64,000 bases of DNA from Gemmatimonadota bacterium (GCA_021298835.1 JAJTHG010000008.1:62001-126000); one strand, 5' to 3'; positions 36,353 to 46,248 are shown, numbered from the stretch's first letter. Program-made: numbers and translations. Notes: generated by a model from the letters alone, not told the origin.

Positions 36353-36730
36353 ATGCTCCCCTACTCGTTCTACAAGGTCGTCCACATCCTCGGCATCACC
36401 CTCACGATGGTCTCCCTCGGCGGCATGCTCGTGCATGCGCTCAACGGCGGGCTCAAGCTCGAGAACCAGGCACGCCGGCTGCTGATCGGGATGCACGGGA
36501 CGGGGGTGTTGTTCATCCTTGTCGGCGGCTTCGGCATGCTGGCGCGCCTCGGCTTCAGCCACGGGGCTGGCTTCCCGGTGTGGCTCTGGGTGAAGCTGGG
36601 CATCTGGGCGGTGGTCGCCGCGGTCGCGGCCCTTCCCTACCGGCGTCCCCAGCTCGGCCGGCCACTGCTCGTGGCCCTTCCGGTGCTGGCGATGACCGCC
36701 GCGGCGATGGCGGTGTACAAGCCCTGGTAA
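36353..36730 (+). CDS. Small integral membrane protein, 125 residues
   Basis: ATG 36353, 40 bases after the metalloprotease gene. It has four hydrophobic segments (about 8-30, 45-65, 75-95 and 100-122) and a His at each of the first two helices (VVHILGITL and IGMHGTGVL), a pattern seen in small haem-binding or SirB-like membrane proteins. I would not assign such a role on this alone. It ends in VYKPW. It is followed by a lipoprotein gene with its own Shine-Dalgarno sequence. Confidence 0.72.
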   Translation: MLPYSFYKVVHILGITLTMVSLGGMLVHALNGGLKLENQARRLLIGMHGTGVLFILVGGFGMLARLGFSHGAGFPVWLWVKLGIWAVVAAVAALPYRRPQLGRPLLVALPVLAMTAAAMAVYKPW

Positions 36731-36768
36731 CCGGTCATCGCCATCCGTCCCGCACCCAGGAGTCTTCC

Positions 36769-37239
36769 ATGCGTTCCCTCGCTTTCCTCGTCGTCGCCGC
36801 GACCCTGCTGACCGGCTGCGCCTCCGCCCGCCCGCCCGCCGACCAGGTCGTCACCACCGACTTCGTCGCGCAGGTCGAGTGGCGCACGGACGCCTGCGCC
36901 CGAACGGGCACCACGCTCACCTGCGGCATCACGATCACCAACCGCGGCCCGGACGGGACGTTGGTCTTCAGCGATCGCGACGTCTCCGCGTACGCCGACG
37001 GCGGGACGCTGACCTTCGCCGCGATGAGCTTCGCCGGCCGGTCGGCGGTCGCGGTCAACGCGCGATTGCAGAACGGCGTGCCGCAGCGCGCGGAGTTCAC
37101 GTTCAAGGACGTCACGACGCCCGTGCGCACGATCCGCCTGCTCGAGGTCCGCGCCGCGCTCCTCGATCGTGCTGATGCGCCGATGCCGGGCAACGAGGCG
37201 TCGCGGGCGGTGCAGTTGCGCAACCTGACGCCGCGATGA
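36769..37239 (+). CDS. Small lipoprotein, function unknown
   Basis: 156 residues from ATG 36769, preceded by an AGGAG Shine-Dalgarno sequence. The lipoprotein signal peptide has lipobox LTGC (Cys at about 17). The mature part is beta-rich with two Cys (TDACARTGTTLTCGITITNRG) that could form a disulphide, and an Ig-like strand pattern. The stop overlaps the ATG of the next gene (ATGA), so it is coupled to the pseudokinase-like membrane protein. Confidence 0.75.
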   Translation: MRSLAFLVVAATLLTGCASARPPADQVVTTDFVAQVEWRTDACARTGTTLTCGITITNRGPDGTLVFSDRDVSAYADGGTLTFAAMSFAGRSAVAVNARLQNGVPQRAEFTFKDVTTPVRTIRLLEVRAALLDRADAPMPGNEASRAVQLRNLTPR

Positions 37240-38357
37240 CGTCATACGGTGAGGCGCCGACTCTGGCGCAGGTGATGGTGCGCCAGGGCGCGCTGGCGCC
37301 CGACGCGGTCCTGCTCGTCCTGCTCGACGTCTCGGCCGACGTGGCGGCGCGCGAGGATGCCGGTACACGGATCGGAATCATCACCCCCGATACGGTGCGC
37401 CTGCTGCATTCCGGCCGGGCGCTGCTGCAGGAAGCGCCCGGCGGCGGCGGGGTGGCGGCAACGGGAGCGGTCGTTGACTTGGGCGGCGTGTTCGACGCGC
37501 CGCAGCTCAAGGTGGTACCGGCGCTCGCGCGCCTCGGCGTGGCGATGCTGCTGGGCGAAAGCACCGTGACGTCCGAGCGCGCCGCAGTCCCGCCGAGCGT
37601 CCGCGGCGCATCGATGCGGGGCACATTCACGCGCGCGCTGGAACGCGGGCTCAGCGGCGAGGTCGCGACGGCGGCGGCCTTCATGCAGTTGCTGCGCGAG
37701 GTGCCCCTGCGTCCGGGCGAGCGAAAGGAGGCGACCGACCTGATCGCCCGGATGGCCACGCGTGCGCCTGCCCTCGCGCCCCGCACGTCCGGCAGCGTGG
37801 TGCGTCGGTACGAGCCGCAGCCCACCGGGAGCCCCGCATCGGCCATCCTCCGGAAGACGCTCATCGGTGCGCTGGTGCTCGCGGCTGGCGTCACGTGGCT
37901 CGAGCGGGATCGTTTCCTCGGTCCGGCCTCCCCCGACGACAATAGCGCGGTCTCGCGCGCGCTCGAACAGCGATCGCAACGGGCCGAGGCCGCGGCCAAC
38001 CCGGGCTCCCGGTCCACTGCGGCCTCGGTCGAAGACTCGACTGCGATCGAGACGTCGCGTCTGGCCGGTGCCAGCCGGTCCGGCAGCAGCGGGGGAGAGG
38101 CGGAGGCCTCGGTCGCCAACGATCCGCTCATCGAGGGGATCCGGGCGCTCGAGGAGGGGCGAACGCGCGATGCCATTCCGCTGCTGAAGGCCGCGACAGC
38201 GCGCAGTGCCCGAAGAGTGGCGGCGCGAGGATACCTCGCCTGTGCGTACCGGCGCCTGGGCCAGCACGACGAGGCGGATCAGGCGCTCGCGGGCACCCGT
38301 GGCACGCCGGGCCCGTGGTCGGGGTGCGCACGCCAGCGCCCCGATGGCCCCTCCTGA
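37236..38357 (+). CDS. Membrane-anchored protein with a degenerate kinase C-lobe and TPR-like tail
   Basis: 373 residues. Residues ~8-160 follow the pattern of a Ser/Thr-kinase C-lobe. TLAQVMVRQGALAPDAVLLVLLDV resembles the helix-D/E region. IGIITPDTVRLL sits where HRDLKPENVLL is expected. AVVDLGGV sits where a DFG motif is expected. ARLGVAMLLGE and RALERGLSGEVATAAAFMQLL resemble the later helices. The N-lobe, HRD and DFG catalytic residues are all missing. One membrane helix follows at about 208-226, then a Ser/Ala-rich linker and TPR-like helices. The last ~26 codons overlap the convergent DUF998 gene. The kinase relationship is inference. Confidence 0.65.
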   Translation: MTSYGEAPTLAQVMVRQGALAPDAVLLVLLDVSADVAAREDAGTRIGIITPDTVRLLHSGRALLQEAPGGGGVAATGAVVDLGGVFDAPQLKVVPALARLGVAMLLGESTVTSERAAVPPSVRGASMRGTFTRALERGLSGEVATAAAFMQLLREVPLRPGERKEATDLIARMATRAPALAPRTSGSVVRRYEPQPTGSPASAILRKTLIGALVLAAGVTWLERDRFLGPASPDDNSAVSRALEQRSQRAEAAANPGSRSTAASVEDSTAIETSRLAGASRSGSSGGEAEASVANDPLIEGIRALEEGRTRDAIPLLKAATARSARRVAARGYLACAYRRLGQHDEADQALAGTRGTPGPWSGCARQRPDGPS

Positions 38358-39085
38358 CCGTCCGGGCCGCGACGCCGACGGCGTCGCGCCTCCTGCCGGG
38401 CCCCGACGGCCTGCAGCATCACGCTCGCGATGCTGCCGTAAACGACCAGCTTCTGCCCACCGACCTGGATCGCCAGGCCGGCATCGGTGGTCACGGCGGG
38501 CCCGAACTCGAGCAGCAGCAGGTACGCCACCAGCCCGACGCCGAAGGCGACGAACACCCACCCGTAGGCGCGCGGATACCCCTCCGCACGGAAGATCGCG
38601 ACGGCGCAGCAGAGCGCGGCGAGCGGGAAGCAGCGGAAGGCGAACTTCACGAACGTGATGTGCGCGCCGAGCATGAGGTCGGCCGGGGTGCACGCCACGC
38701 CGATGAACCCGACGCCGGCCAGCGCGCCGAAGAGGGACCCGACCCTCACCCAGCCACGGGCGCGCGCGTCCACGGCGAAGAGGCGAGGGTACGCGACGAA
38801 GAACGCCACGAGGCCGAGTCCCACGAGCAGCAGCGCCGTGAAGAAGAGCGCCATGCTCGCCACGTTGCCCACGCCGTTGTGCGCGGTGACCATCCCGAGG
38901 TCGGAGAAGAAGTTGCGCGTGAAGACGTAGCCGATGGACGCCTTGTCAGTGACCGATCCTCCCGGGTAGAGGACCATCGCGCCCACCGTCGCGAGGGCGA
39001 ACCAGCCGGCGCTCACGAGGCCGAAGGTGTACACCCCCTCCGCCCAGAAGCGCTCGCCAAAGGCGCGCCGCGCCGACGGGGTCAC
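38279..39085 (-). CDS. DUF998-like polytopic membrane protein
   Basis: About 268 residues from GTG 39085, overlapping the BNR-protein stop. Six to seven hydrophobic segments are visible, with the DUF998-like motifs YPGGS...NFFSDLGM after the first helix, and [15 protein letters not shown]. The C-terminal ~40 residues are Arg/Gly/Pro-rich and overlap the convergent pseudokinase-like gene by 79 bases. That tail is probably not conserved, and a frameshift or a readthrough stop there is possible. Function unknown. Confidence 0.72.
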   Translation of the reverse strand: MTPSARRAFGERFWAEGVYTFGLVSAGWFALATVGAMVLYPGGSVTDKASIGYVFTRNFFSDLGMVTAHNGVGNVASMALFFTALLLVGLGLVAFFVAYPRLFAVDARARGWVRVGSLFGALAGVGFIGVACTPADLMLGAHITFVKFAFRCFPLAALCCAVAIFRAEGYPRAYGWVFVAFGVGLVAYLLLLEFGPAVTTDAGLAIQVGGQKLVVYGSIASVMLQAVGARQEARRRRRRGPDGQEGPSGRWRAHPDHGPGVPRVPASA

Positions 39086-42000
39086 GGGACCACCGCCGGG
39101 GCCGGGGCCGGGGGCGTCCGGCGCCGGATCGCCCCGACGCCGAGATCGAAGAGCTTCCGGTTGAGGCCCGGCAGGTCCTGCCCGAGCATCGCGTCGGCGC
39201 GCGCCTCGAGCTGCCGCCACTCGGCCTCGAGTTCCGCAAGCCGCTCCCGCGAGGGCTGGTTCACGCGCGGCAATTCGCTCTCGGTCGCGTTGACCATGAA
39301 CAGCCAGTTCGCCGAGAACTTCTGCAGGAAGTTCTCGGTGTCGTCGTAGGCGCGCGACTTCCGCGAGACCATGTCCGCGTCCCATGCCCGGAGTTTCGCG
39401 AGGAGGGCCTCGCCGTCCCGCCGCACGTCCGCATGGCGAGGCGTCGAGGGGAGGTCGGCGAGGAGGGCGACCAGCTGTTCCGCCGCCGCATGCGCCTCGT
39501 TGACGGCATCGTGCATGCGCGTGGCCTCGCCTTCGACGCGCGTCATGAACGCGTCGTACTCCGCGAACGTCGCGGCGTCCACGGTCGCGAGCGGATTCGC
39601 GCGCACCTCCGCCTCTGTCGTGGCCGTGCGGTCGCCGACCCGCAGGGTCAGCCGATAGCGCCCGGGTGAGACGCGGTGGCCGCGGTAGCTGGCCTCCACG
39701 TACACCCCGGGGACTCCGCGGATCGTCGCGTGGCGCATGTCCCAGACGAAGCGGTTGATGCCCGGGCCGGTCGGCAGGGTCTTCTCTGCCGGTGGGCCGC
39801 CATCCCACGGCACGAACGTCGTGTCCTTGGTTGACCGGAACGTCCGGATCGACCGTCCCTCGCCATCGGTGATCTCGAGCGTCAGCACCTCCGCCCCTTT
39901 CAGCTCGGGCGCACGGTAGTAGAGCACCACCCCCGTGGCCGGATTGACGCCACGCAACGGGTCGGTGCCCGTGGCGTCGTCACCCGAGGCGTCGAGGTCG
40001 CTGCCGCCGGGGACGAGGTACGCGGGGGCAGGCCGCCAGGCGTGGAGCGTGGGCGCGTTGGCGGCATACTGTCGCAGGAGGGCGAGGTCGTCGAGGACCC
40101 AGAACGCGCGTCCCGAGGTCGCGGCCACGAGGTTCCCCTGGTGAACCTTGAGGTCGGTGATCGGAGCGAGCGGCAGGTTGAGCTGGAAGGGGACCCAGTC
40201 GCGCCCGCCGTTCCACGAGAGGTACAGGCCGAGCTCGGTGCCGGCGAACAGCAGGTCGCGGCGTTCGGCGTCCTCGCGCACCACGCGCGTGAAGGCCCCC
40301 GCGGGGATCCCCCGGTCGATGCGCGTCCACGTCGCCCCGTAGTCCGTCGTCTTGTAGAGCCCGGGGGCGTGATCGTTGAACTTGTAGCGCGTCGTGGCGA
40401 TGTAGGCCGTGCCCTTGTCGAACGGGGAGACCTCGATCGCGTTGATGAGGCACTCGGCGAGCCCCTTCGGGGTGACGTTGCGCCAGGTGCGGCCACCGTC
40501 GCGGGTCAGCTGCACGAGCCCGTCGTCGCTCCCCGTCCAGATCACGCCCTTCTCGTGCGGCGACTCGGCGACGTACGAGAGCGTCCCGTAGTTCTCCGCC
40601 CCGACGCCCTCGTTGGTGTAGGGGCCGCCGGGGGTCCCCTGCTTCTCCTTCTCGTTCCGCGTCAGGTCGGGCGAGATCGCCGTCCAGGTCCGCCCGAGGT
40701 CCGTCGTCCTGAGCAGGACCTGCGCGCCGTGGTAGTACGTGTTCGGCTCGTGCCGGCTCCAGATGATGGGGGCGTTCCAGTTGAACCGGTACTTCATGTC
40801 CTTCGCGTCGCGGCTCAGGTACTGGATGGGGGCGGCCATGATGTTGGTGCCGGCCGACGCCCGGGTGTCGAGGACCTCGATCGTCCCCTGATAGCTGCCG
40901 CCCAGCACGTAACGCGGGTCGTCGGGATCGAAGGCGAGGAAGGCGCTCTCGCCGCCGGCCGAGGCCGCCCAGCTCGCCGGCGTGATCCCGTAGCTGCCAA
41001 GTTCGCGGCTCGCGATGACGACCGACGTGTTGTCCTGCTGCCCGCCGTAGATGCGGTACGGGAAGCGGTTGTCGGTGTTGATGCGGTAGAACTGCCCCGT
41101 CGGCTGGTTGGCCTGCGTGCTCCAGCTGCCGCCGCCGTCGAACGTGATCGCGGCCCCCCCGTCGTCCGCCACGATGAAGTTGTCGGGATCGCGCGGGTTG
41201 ATCCACATGTCGTGGTGGTCCCCGTGCATCGTCTCGAGCTCCGTCCACGTCCGGCCGCCGTCGGCGGACCGGAGGGCCGGGGCACTGAGCACGTAGAGGC
41301 GATCCTCGTTGCGCGGGTCCACGAAGAGCTCGATGTAGTACCACGCGCGCTGGAGCAGCCGCGGCTCGCTGGTGACCTTGCGCCAGGACTTCCCGGCGTT
41401 CTCCGAGACGTAGAGCCCGCGGTCGTCGCCCGTGGACTCGCTCTCGATGAGCGCCCAGACCTTCTCCGGGTTCGACGGGGCGACGGCGACGGCCATCTTC
41501 CCCATCTTGCCGGGCAGGCCCTCGGTCATCTTCACCCAGGTCTCGCCGGCGTCGGTGGACTTGTACAGGCCGCTCCCCGGGCCGCCGCTGACGATCTTCC
41601 ACGGCAGGCGGCCATGCTCCCACATCGCCGCATAGAGGATGCGCGGATTCGTCGCGTCCATCGAGAGCTCGGCCGCCCCGGTGCGCACGTCCACGAAGAG
41701 CACCTTCCGCCACGTCGCGCCGCCGTCGGTGGACTTGAAGACGCCGCGCTCGGCCGAGGGAGCGTACAGGGTCCCCTGCGCCGCGACATAGACGACGTCG
41801 GGGTCGCGGGGGTGCACGATGATGCGCGCGACATGGCGCGTCTCGTCGAGGCCGGTCTTCTTCCACGTCTTCCCAGCGTCGGTGGACCGGTAGAGCCCGT
41901 CGCCGGAATGCGTCATGACGCCGCGGACGGCGTGCTCGCCGGTGCCCACGTACACGACGTTGGGGTCGCTCGGGGCGACGGCGATCGCGCCGATCGTCCC

Positions 42001-42288
42001 GGTGCGGAAGAAGCCGTCGGAGACGTTCCGCCAGGTGATGCCCATGTTGTCGGTCTTCCACACCCCGCCGCCGGTCGTGCCCATGTAGTAGGCCTTGGGG
42101 TTGCCCGGGACACCGGTCGCGGCGACGGAGCGTCCGCCGCGGAACGGACCGATCGAGCGCCACCGGACCGCCTTGAAGACACTGTCGAGCGGGGGAGCGG
42201 GGGCCGCCGGGGCGGGGGCAACCTGGGCGGCCAGCGAGGAGGTGGCGCAGGCGAACGCCAGCGCGAGCAACGGACGGGACATCGGCAT
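39082..42288 (-). CDS. Exported VPS10/sortilin-like BNR-repeat beta-propeller protein
   Basis: 1068 residues from ATG 42288 (ATG 42282 is equally possible). A Sec signal peptide ends near SSLAAQ. About ten BNR/Asp-box motifs follow ([84 protein letters not shown]), as in VPS10/sortilin and sialidase-like propellers. A FnIII-like region (about 790-910) and C-terminal helices (about 920-1040) come after. These proteins are often annotated as glycosyl hydrolases, but no sialidase Arg triad or FRIP motif is apparent, so enzymatic activity is unproven. Confidence 0.85.
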   Translation of the reverse strand: MPMSRPLLALAFACATSSLAAQVAPAPAAPAPPLDSVFKAVRWRSIGPFRGGRSVAATGVPGNPKAYYMGTTGGGVWKTDNMGITWRNVSDGFFRTGTIGAIAVAPSDPNVVYVGTGEHAVRGVMTHSGDGLYRSTDAGKTWKKTGLDETRHVARIIVHPRDPDVVYVAAQGTLYAPSAERGVFKSTDGGATWRKVLFVDVRTGAAELSMDATNPRILYAAMWEHGRLPWKIVSGGPGSGLYKSTDAGETWVKMTEGLPGKMGKMAVAVAPSNPEKVWALIESESTGDDRGLYVSENAGKSWRKVTSEPRLLQRAWYYIELFVDPRNEDRLYVLSAPALRSADGGRTWTELETMHGDHHDMWINPRDPDNFIVADDGGAAITFDGGGSWSTQANQPTGQFYRINTDNRFPYRIYGGQQDNTSVVIASRELGSYGITPASWAASAGGESAFLAFDPDDPRYVLGGSYQGTIEVLDTRASAGTNIMAAPIQYLSRDAKDMKYRFNWNAPIIWSRHEPNTYYHGAQVLLRTTDLGRTWTAISPDLTRNEKEKQGTPGGPYTNEGVGAENYGTLSYVAESPHEKGVIWTGSDDGLVQLTRDGGRTWRNVTPKGLAECLINAIEVSPFDKGTAYIATTRYKFNDHAPGLYKTTDYGATWTRIDRGIPAGAFTRVVREDAERRDLLFAGTELGLYLSWNGGRDWVPFQLNLPLAPITDLKVHQGNLVAATSGRAFWVLDDLALLRQYAANAPTLHAWRPAPAYLVPGGSDLDASGDDATGTDPLRGVNPATGVVLYYRAPELKGAEVLTLEITDGEGRSIRTFRSTKDTTFVPWDGGPPAEKTLPTGPGINRFVWDMRHATIRGVPGVYVEASYRGHRVSPGRYRLTLRVGDRTATTEAEVRANPLATVDAATFAEYDAFMTRVEGEATRMHDAVNEAHAAAEQLVALLADLPSTPRHADVRRDGEALLAKLRAWDADMVSRKSRAYDDTENFLQKFSANWLFMVNATESELPRVNQPSRERLAELEAEWRQLEARADAMLGQDLPGLNRKLFDLGVGAIRRRTPPAPAPAVVP

Positions 42289-42529
42289 GGGCGCGGGACG
42301 GTGATGGATCCGGGAATCTGCGCCCCGCGCCGCCGGGCGTCGAGAGTGCGCCGTGGTTGTGACGCACGTGATCGCCAGCACGGTAGGCCTCCCGGCCCTC
42401 TCGGGCACCCACTGGCTGCGGGCCCATGGATATGCCAGGGCCCCGTCAGCGCGCTCGGGACCTACCGGCTGCTGGCGAGGTAGCGGGAGCCCGGCCGAGC
42501 GATGCCGGCCATCGGCCAGGCCCGCGAGG

Positions 42530-42916
42530 TCACGGCTGGCGAACGGCGGTGAAGGGCATCGCGCCCATGCCCGAGACGTCGAGCACGCCGCTCATGTTGT
42601 TCTGGTCCTTCACCGCCGCAGTGCCGTTGATCGCCAGCACTTGTCCATTCACGTCGATCTGCATCGAGAACCTCACGGAGTCGCCCTTCGCCGTGCCGGT
42701 GAGCTCCGCCGTGCCGAACGACGACTCGAACGTTCCGGTGATGGCGTCGTCCTTCTGGGCCACGGTCATGGTCGCCGGCTGCGAGCCACCCGGCGAGGAG
42801 ACGGTGACATCCCACCGGCCCGCGATGTCGGCGAAGAGGCGCGGGGCGGCGGTCGCGACGCTGGCCAGAATCGCGAGTGCGGCAGCGGTGGCGAGTGCGG
42901 GGCGGAGGAAGGACAT
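42530..42916 (-). CDS. Small exported protein, function unknown
   Basis: 128 residues from ATG 42916. The signal peptide is cut near ATA-APRL. The mature part is beta-rich: [51 protein letters not shown]. This GxWdvtv...G.l.Gt pattern occurs in small lipocalin-like or avidin-like beta-barrels of unknown function. No cysteine lipobox. It is the only convincing gene between the BNR protein and the tRNA. Confidence 0.75.
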   Translation of the reverse strand: MSFLRPALATAAALAILASVATAAPRLFADIAGRWDVTVSSPGGSQPATMTVAQKDDAITGTFESSFGTAELTGTAKGDSVRFSMQIDVNGQVLAINGTAAVKDQNNMSGVLDVSGMGAMPFTAVRQP

Positions 42917-43912
42917 GGCAGCGGGGGGAGAAGGTGAGTGGCGGGTGACGCGGGGAAGGACCATGGAGCCGCCCGCCGGACGGTTGGACAGCACGGAGAA
43001 CCGTGAGGTTTGAACCGCGGGCTCCCCGCCGTATCCCCTCGAGGAAGGCGGACTCCCCGAATACGGTACGCCGGTGACCGCGGTTTCGCGGATGGCGCCC
43101 CAGGTCGCGCCGTCCGAGACGGGGGCGTACATGCGCACCGGCGACCGCATCGCGGCGCGGATCGTCGCCGCCCTGCGCCACGTCGAGGCGGGGGAGCGCC
43201 GCCCGTCATGCTTGCGTCCCACTTCCTCAGCAGCACGACTCGGCGCGCCGTGTGGTCGATTCGGCATGACATGTACATGAGGCTGCTCCCGACCCTTGGC
43301 CTCGAGAACCTTCGCGAGGCATTCGGACGCCGCTATGAACTCGAGGTGTTGGTGCAGGATGCCGTGGTCTGCGCGAGCGCGACTCGTCCAACGAGGAACG
43401 CACATGCAACGAGCAGGCATGTTCTCAGGCGAGGAACCCAGACGCACGCAGCTCTTCCGCTGCGCCCGGGGTCATCGGAGATCCGGTCGGTGGCACCCGC
43501 GGCCATGGTCGCGGCCCGGGTCAAGAGTGCGGCAAACGACGCCGGCGGGAGGTCTCCGAGCGGAAGCATCATGCGCCGGTCCGCATACCGTCGCGCGGAG
43601 CGCTGCGGGTCGGCGTCCGATCTTCGAGCACCCGCGACAAGAAGGCCGTGCCGTGCTCACCCGGGTTCGAACACGACGTCCCGTGCGTCGTGATCGCCGG
43701 GTAGAGGGCTGCCCGATGGTCGCTGCGTTCGTGCGAATGTTCACCGCCGGAATCGGCTTCCGGTGACTTCGGGGAGCGGACGTTCGGTCGGCGTCCGGCC
43801 TGCCGGGCCGGAGAACCTCCCGGGGCGAACAAGGCAGCGCGACGAGCCCCGTTCATCCTGTTCCCCCCATGGCTCACGAGCTCACGATTCGAAAGATCGG
43901 AACCCGAACCAG
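42917..43912. other. About 1 kb without a confident gene; apparent coding debris next to a tRNA
   Basis: No frame here has a good start, consistent third-position GC and a plausible protein together. Two fragments look like former genes. One is a plus-strand piece at 43032-43280. The other is a minus-strand piece at 43333-43428 that reads like a signal peptide (CLLVACAFLVG, then a Cys-Thr/Ser-rich start) and stops after about 30 residues. The segment ends exactly at the 3' end of the tRNA at 43913. I see no integrase, terminal repeat or duplicate of the tRNA end. Confidence 0.55.
43032..43280 (+). pseudogene. Possible gene remnant (C-terminal fragment)
   Basis: The plus frame reads YPLEEGGLPEYGTPVTAVSR and continues to a helix-like TGDRIAARIVAALRHVEAGE, with ~90% GC at third positions over about 55 codons, as in real genes here. 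It then loses coherence. There is no start codon with a ribosome site upstream; an in-frame TGA precedes it at about 43012. This looks like the tail of a decayed gene. I recognise no family. Confidence 0.3.
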
Positions 43913-43986
43913 TAGCTGGGGAGGGACTCGAACCCTCGACCCCGGCATTATGAGTGCCGTGCTCTAACCACCTGAGCTACCCAGCT
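43913..43986 (-). tRNA. tRNA-Met (CAT), elongator type; tRNA-Ile2 not excluded
   Basis: 74 bases fold as a full cloverleaf. The acceptor is AGCTGGG/CCCAGCT, the D arm GCTC...GAGC, the anticodon stem CGGCA/TGCCG with loop CTCATAA (anticodon CAT), and the T arm GAGGG-TTCGAGT-CCCTC. The discriminator is A. CCA is not encoded. The GTAGCTCAG...GGTTAGAGCAC core matches bacterial elongator tRNA-Met well. Since the window also has tilS, a lysidine-modified tRNA-Ile2 with the same anticodon must be considered. Confidence 0.88.
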
Positions 43987-43993
43987 GCCCGCC

Positions 43994-44022
43994 CGTACGA
44001 CATGCCCCGGGCAGAAAGCCAA
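43994..44022 (-). promoter_or_regulatory. Weak candidate promoter for the CAT tRNA
   Basis: On the minus strand, TTGGCT (44017-44022) is 17 bases from CGTACG (43994-43999), which ends 8 bases before the tRNA 5' end. The -35 is reasonable and the -10 poor. Included because the position is right for a stable-RNA promoter. Confidence 0.25.
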
Positions 44023-44151
44023 GATATCGGCCTCTGCGGCTCCCGTGTAGCCCCTGTGCTCGTCCCCGGCTCCCCTTCGGTCTGGCACTCAAGCCCCCCC
44101 CTACGGGACCGATACTCCGGGAAGACCCGGCTTACGCCCACCACCCCCGCC

Positions 44152-44445
44152 ATGCCCGTCGAAGACGACCTCGACTCGCGACTCCGCGCCATCGGCGCGA
44201 CCGTCCGCGACGAAGTGCTCGAGCTCCCCGCACGGGACGGTCATCCCGCGCGCCAGCTGCGCGTGTGCGAGGGGGTCGTCTTTCTCCGGCATTCCACCGG
44301 CACGACGTGGCGCGAACGGGAGTGGCGGTCGGCCAAGCCCGACCAGGTGTTCGGCTACTTCGTCGACGATTCCGCCGTCGCCACGTGGCTCCGGACGAGG
44401 GGCGCGAACGTCCTCAAACTCGCCCTCGCCTCACTCGGCCGATGA
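44152..44445 (+). CDS. Unknown 97-residue protein coupled to the HDOD gene
   Basis: ATG 44152 gives MPVEDDLDSRLRAIGATVRD and runs to a stop overlapping the HDOD gene's ATG (ATGA). No signal peptide or membrane segment. The middle has two short strands (RQLRVCEGVVFLRHSTG), and the C terminus contains VFGYFVDDSAVATWLRTRGA. No family recognised. Codon use and coupling argue that it is real; the pairing with an HDOD regulator suggests a signalling accessory role (inference). Confidence 0.68.
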   Translation: MPVEDDLDSRLRAIGATVRDEVLELPARDGHPARQLRVCEGVVFLRHSTGTTWREREWRSAKPDQVFGYFVDDSAVATWLRTRGANVLKLALASLGR

Positions 44446-46079
44446 CCATCCCCCCCGCCGATGGCGTCCCGGAGGAGGAGCGCAACGAGGCGCTCGAGCT
44501 GTTCCTGCAGGAGATCTCCTCCCGCGAGGACGTCCCCGCCTTCGTGCGGAACGTCGAGCAGATCCACGTGGTCGTGCACGACCCGAAGGCGCGCGTTCAG
44601 CTGCTCAACGCCGCCATCATGGACGACATCGCGCTGTCGCTCAAGGTGCTGCGCATCGCCAACTCGGCGATCTTCGCGGCGGCGGGCCGCACGGTCCAGA
44701 CGGTCTATCAGGCGATCATGCTGCTCGGCTTCGACCGCATGAAGGACATCGCCGTCGGCACCTCGGTGTTCGAGCAGTTCCAGTCCCGTTCCGCCGACCT
44801 GCGCGAGCTGACGGCATGCGCGGTCCTGACGGCGAACCAGTCGCTGGTGCTGTGCATCCGCACCGGCTTCCCGCGGGCCGAGTTGGCCTACCTGTGCGGC
44901 ATCTTCCGCAACCTGGGCGAACTGGTCTGCGCCTACTACCGGCCCACGGAGTACGCCGCCTACAAGGCGAAGCCCCGTGCCGACGACACCGAGAGCGCCG
45001 AGGCGGAGCGGGAGACGTTCGGCTTCCGGTTCGACGAGGTCGGCCAGGCGATCGCCCGGCAATGGGGGCTGCCGCCGGCGATCACCGATGCCATGTACCG
45101 GCCGCCGAACCTCGTGGTGGCGCGCGGCGACGGCCCGGGGACGCTGGCGGCCATCACCCAGCTCTCGGCGGACCTCACCACCGCCATCTACCGCGGCATT
45201 CCGTGGGAGCAGCAGCCCCGCCTGCGCGGCACCATCGCCCGTTACGGCCGGGGCCTCGGCCTCGACGACAGGGGGGCGCTCGACGCGGCGCGCGAAGCCC
45301 TCGAGGAATCGGTCGGCGCGCTGCAGGGGACGAACGCCGAGCTCGACCCCGACGGGTTCCGGGATCGGCTCGACTACGTGCGCGAGTTGGTGCTGGGCCC
45401 CGGCGAAGGCGAGGCCCCGCGCCGCCGTTCCACGGCGAAGGGGAGGGTGATCGCCGACCCGGACCAGCCCGGCGACGACGCGGTGGCCTCGGCCAACTGG
45501 TGCTTCGGCGCCGACGATCCCCTCCCCGCCCCCCTTCCCACGGCCGAAGACTGCAATGCCGCTGCGACCTCGCTTCGCGACGCCGTCGCGGGCGGCCGCC
45601 CGCTGGGCACGGACGAGGCGGTCTTCCGCACGCTCGCCGCGCTGCTCGACTTCGGGTTCCAGCGCGCGACGCTGCTGCTCGCGGCCGACGGCCACACGCG
45701 GCTCCGCGTGCGCACGGCGCTCGGCGAAGGGAGCGAGTATCTGGGGGACCGGCTCAACCTCACGCTCGTGCCGCCCAATGGTGCGCTCGCGCTCGCCGTC
45801 GTCCGAAAGGAGGACATCTTCGCCGAGCTCAAGACGGGCTCGCCGTTCCGCGCGGACCCCTTCGTCCGCCGGCTCCGCAGTGCCTCGTTCACGATGCTGC
45901 CCGTGGTCGTCGCGGGCCAGACGATCGGCGCGCTCTTCGCGGATTCGGTGCGCCGCCCATTGGAGTTTGCCGACGGCGTGCGCGAGCCGCTCCTCGACGT
46001 CCGCAATTCGCTGCAGCTGGCCTTCGAGCGACTGCGCGAACTGGCCCAGCAGGGCCGCCTGCACGCCGGCGCGGCCTGA
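44442..46079 (+). CDS. HDOD-domain signalling protein with C-terminal GAF-like domain
   Basis: 545 residues. An HDOD domain spans about 20-225: QLLNAAIMDDIALSLKVLRI-ANSA is typical, followed by QAIMLLGFDRMKDIAVG. Strict HD-domain catalytic His-Asp residues are absent, as in HDOD proteins. A linker follows (about 320-370), then a GAF-like fold at about 385-540 (TDEAVFRTLAALLDFGFQRATLLLAAD, TMLPVVVAGQTIGALFAD). HDOD proteins act in chemotaxis, c-di-GMP and development signalling. No output domain is attached. It is likely co-transcribed with the 97-residue gene. Confidence 0.88.
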   Translation: MTIPPADGVPEEERNEALELFLQEISSREDVPAFVRNVEQIHVVVHDPKARVQLLNAAIMDDIALSLKVLRIANSAIFAAAGRTVQTVYQAIMLLGFDRMKDIAVGTSVFEQFQSRSADLRELTACAVLTANQSLVLCIRTGFPRAELAYLCGIFRNLGELVCAYYRPTEYAAYKAKPRADDTESAEAERETFGFRFDEVGQAIARQWGLPPAITDAMYRPPNLVVARGDGPGTLAAITQLSADLTTAIYRGIPWEQQPRLRGTIARYGRGLGLDDRGALDAAREALEESVGALQGTNAELDPDGFRDRLDYVRELVLGPGEGEAPRRRSTAKGRVIADPDQPGDDAVASANWCFGADDPLPAPLPTAEDCNAAATSLRDAVAGGRPLGTDEAVFRTLAALLDFGFQRATLLLAADGHTRLRVRTALGEGSEYLGDRLNLTLVPPNGALALAVVRKEDIFAELKTGSPFRADPFVRRLRSASFTMLPVVVAGQTIGALFADSVRRPLEFADGVREPLLDVRNSLQLAFERLRELAQQGRLHAGAA

Positions 46080-46118
46080 CGCGCCCCGGCAGCCGGCCGG
46101 TTCCCCTGACTGATGACC

Positions 46119-46162
46119 GAAAGACAGAACCGGCGCCGCCCCGAGAGGGACGACGCCGGTTC
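46119..46162 (-). terminator. Intrinsic terminator of the initiator tRNA gene
   Basis: On the minus strand, GAACCGGCG (46162-46154) pairs perfectly with CGCCGGTTC (46135-46127) across a GC-rich loop, followed by TGTCTTT. It begins two bases after the tRNA 3' end. It also lies 40 bases past the convergent HDOD stop codon, so it may serve both. Confidence 0.72.
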
Positions 46163-46163
46163 A

Positions 46164-46237
<74 letters not shown>

Positions 46238-46248
46238 TCAGTGCATCA

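Noticed and set aside
43333-43428. Minus-strand signal-peptide-like fragment with CLLVACAFLVG
   Set aside because: It stops after about 30 residues, lacks a good start codon and does not continue coherently in any frame. It is noted as possible debris, not annotated as a gene.
43664-43672. GGTTCGAAC, resembling a tRNA T-loop
   Set aside because: Neither strand gives a five-base T stem around it or a D or anticodon arm at the right distance, so it is not a tRNA or a recognisable tRNA fragment.
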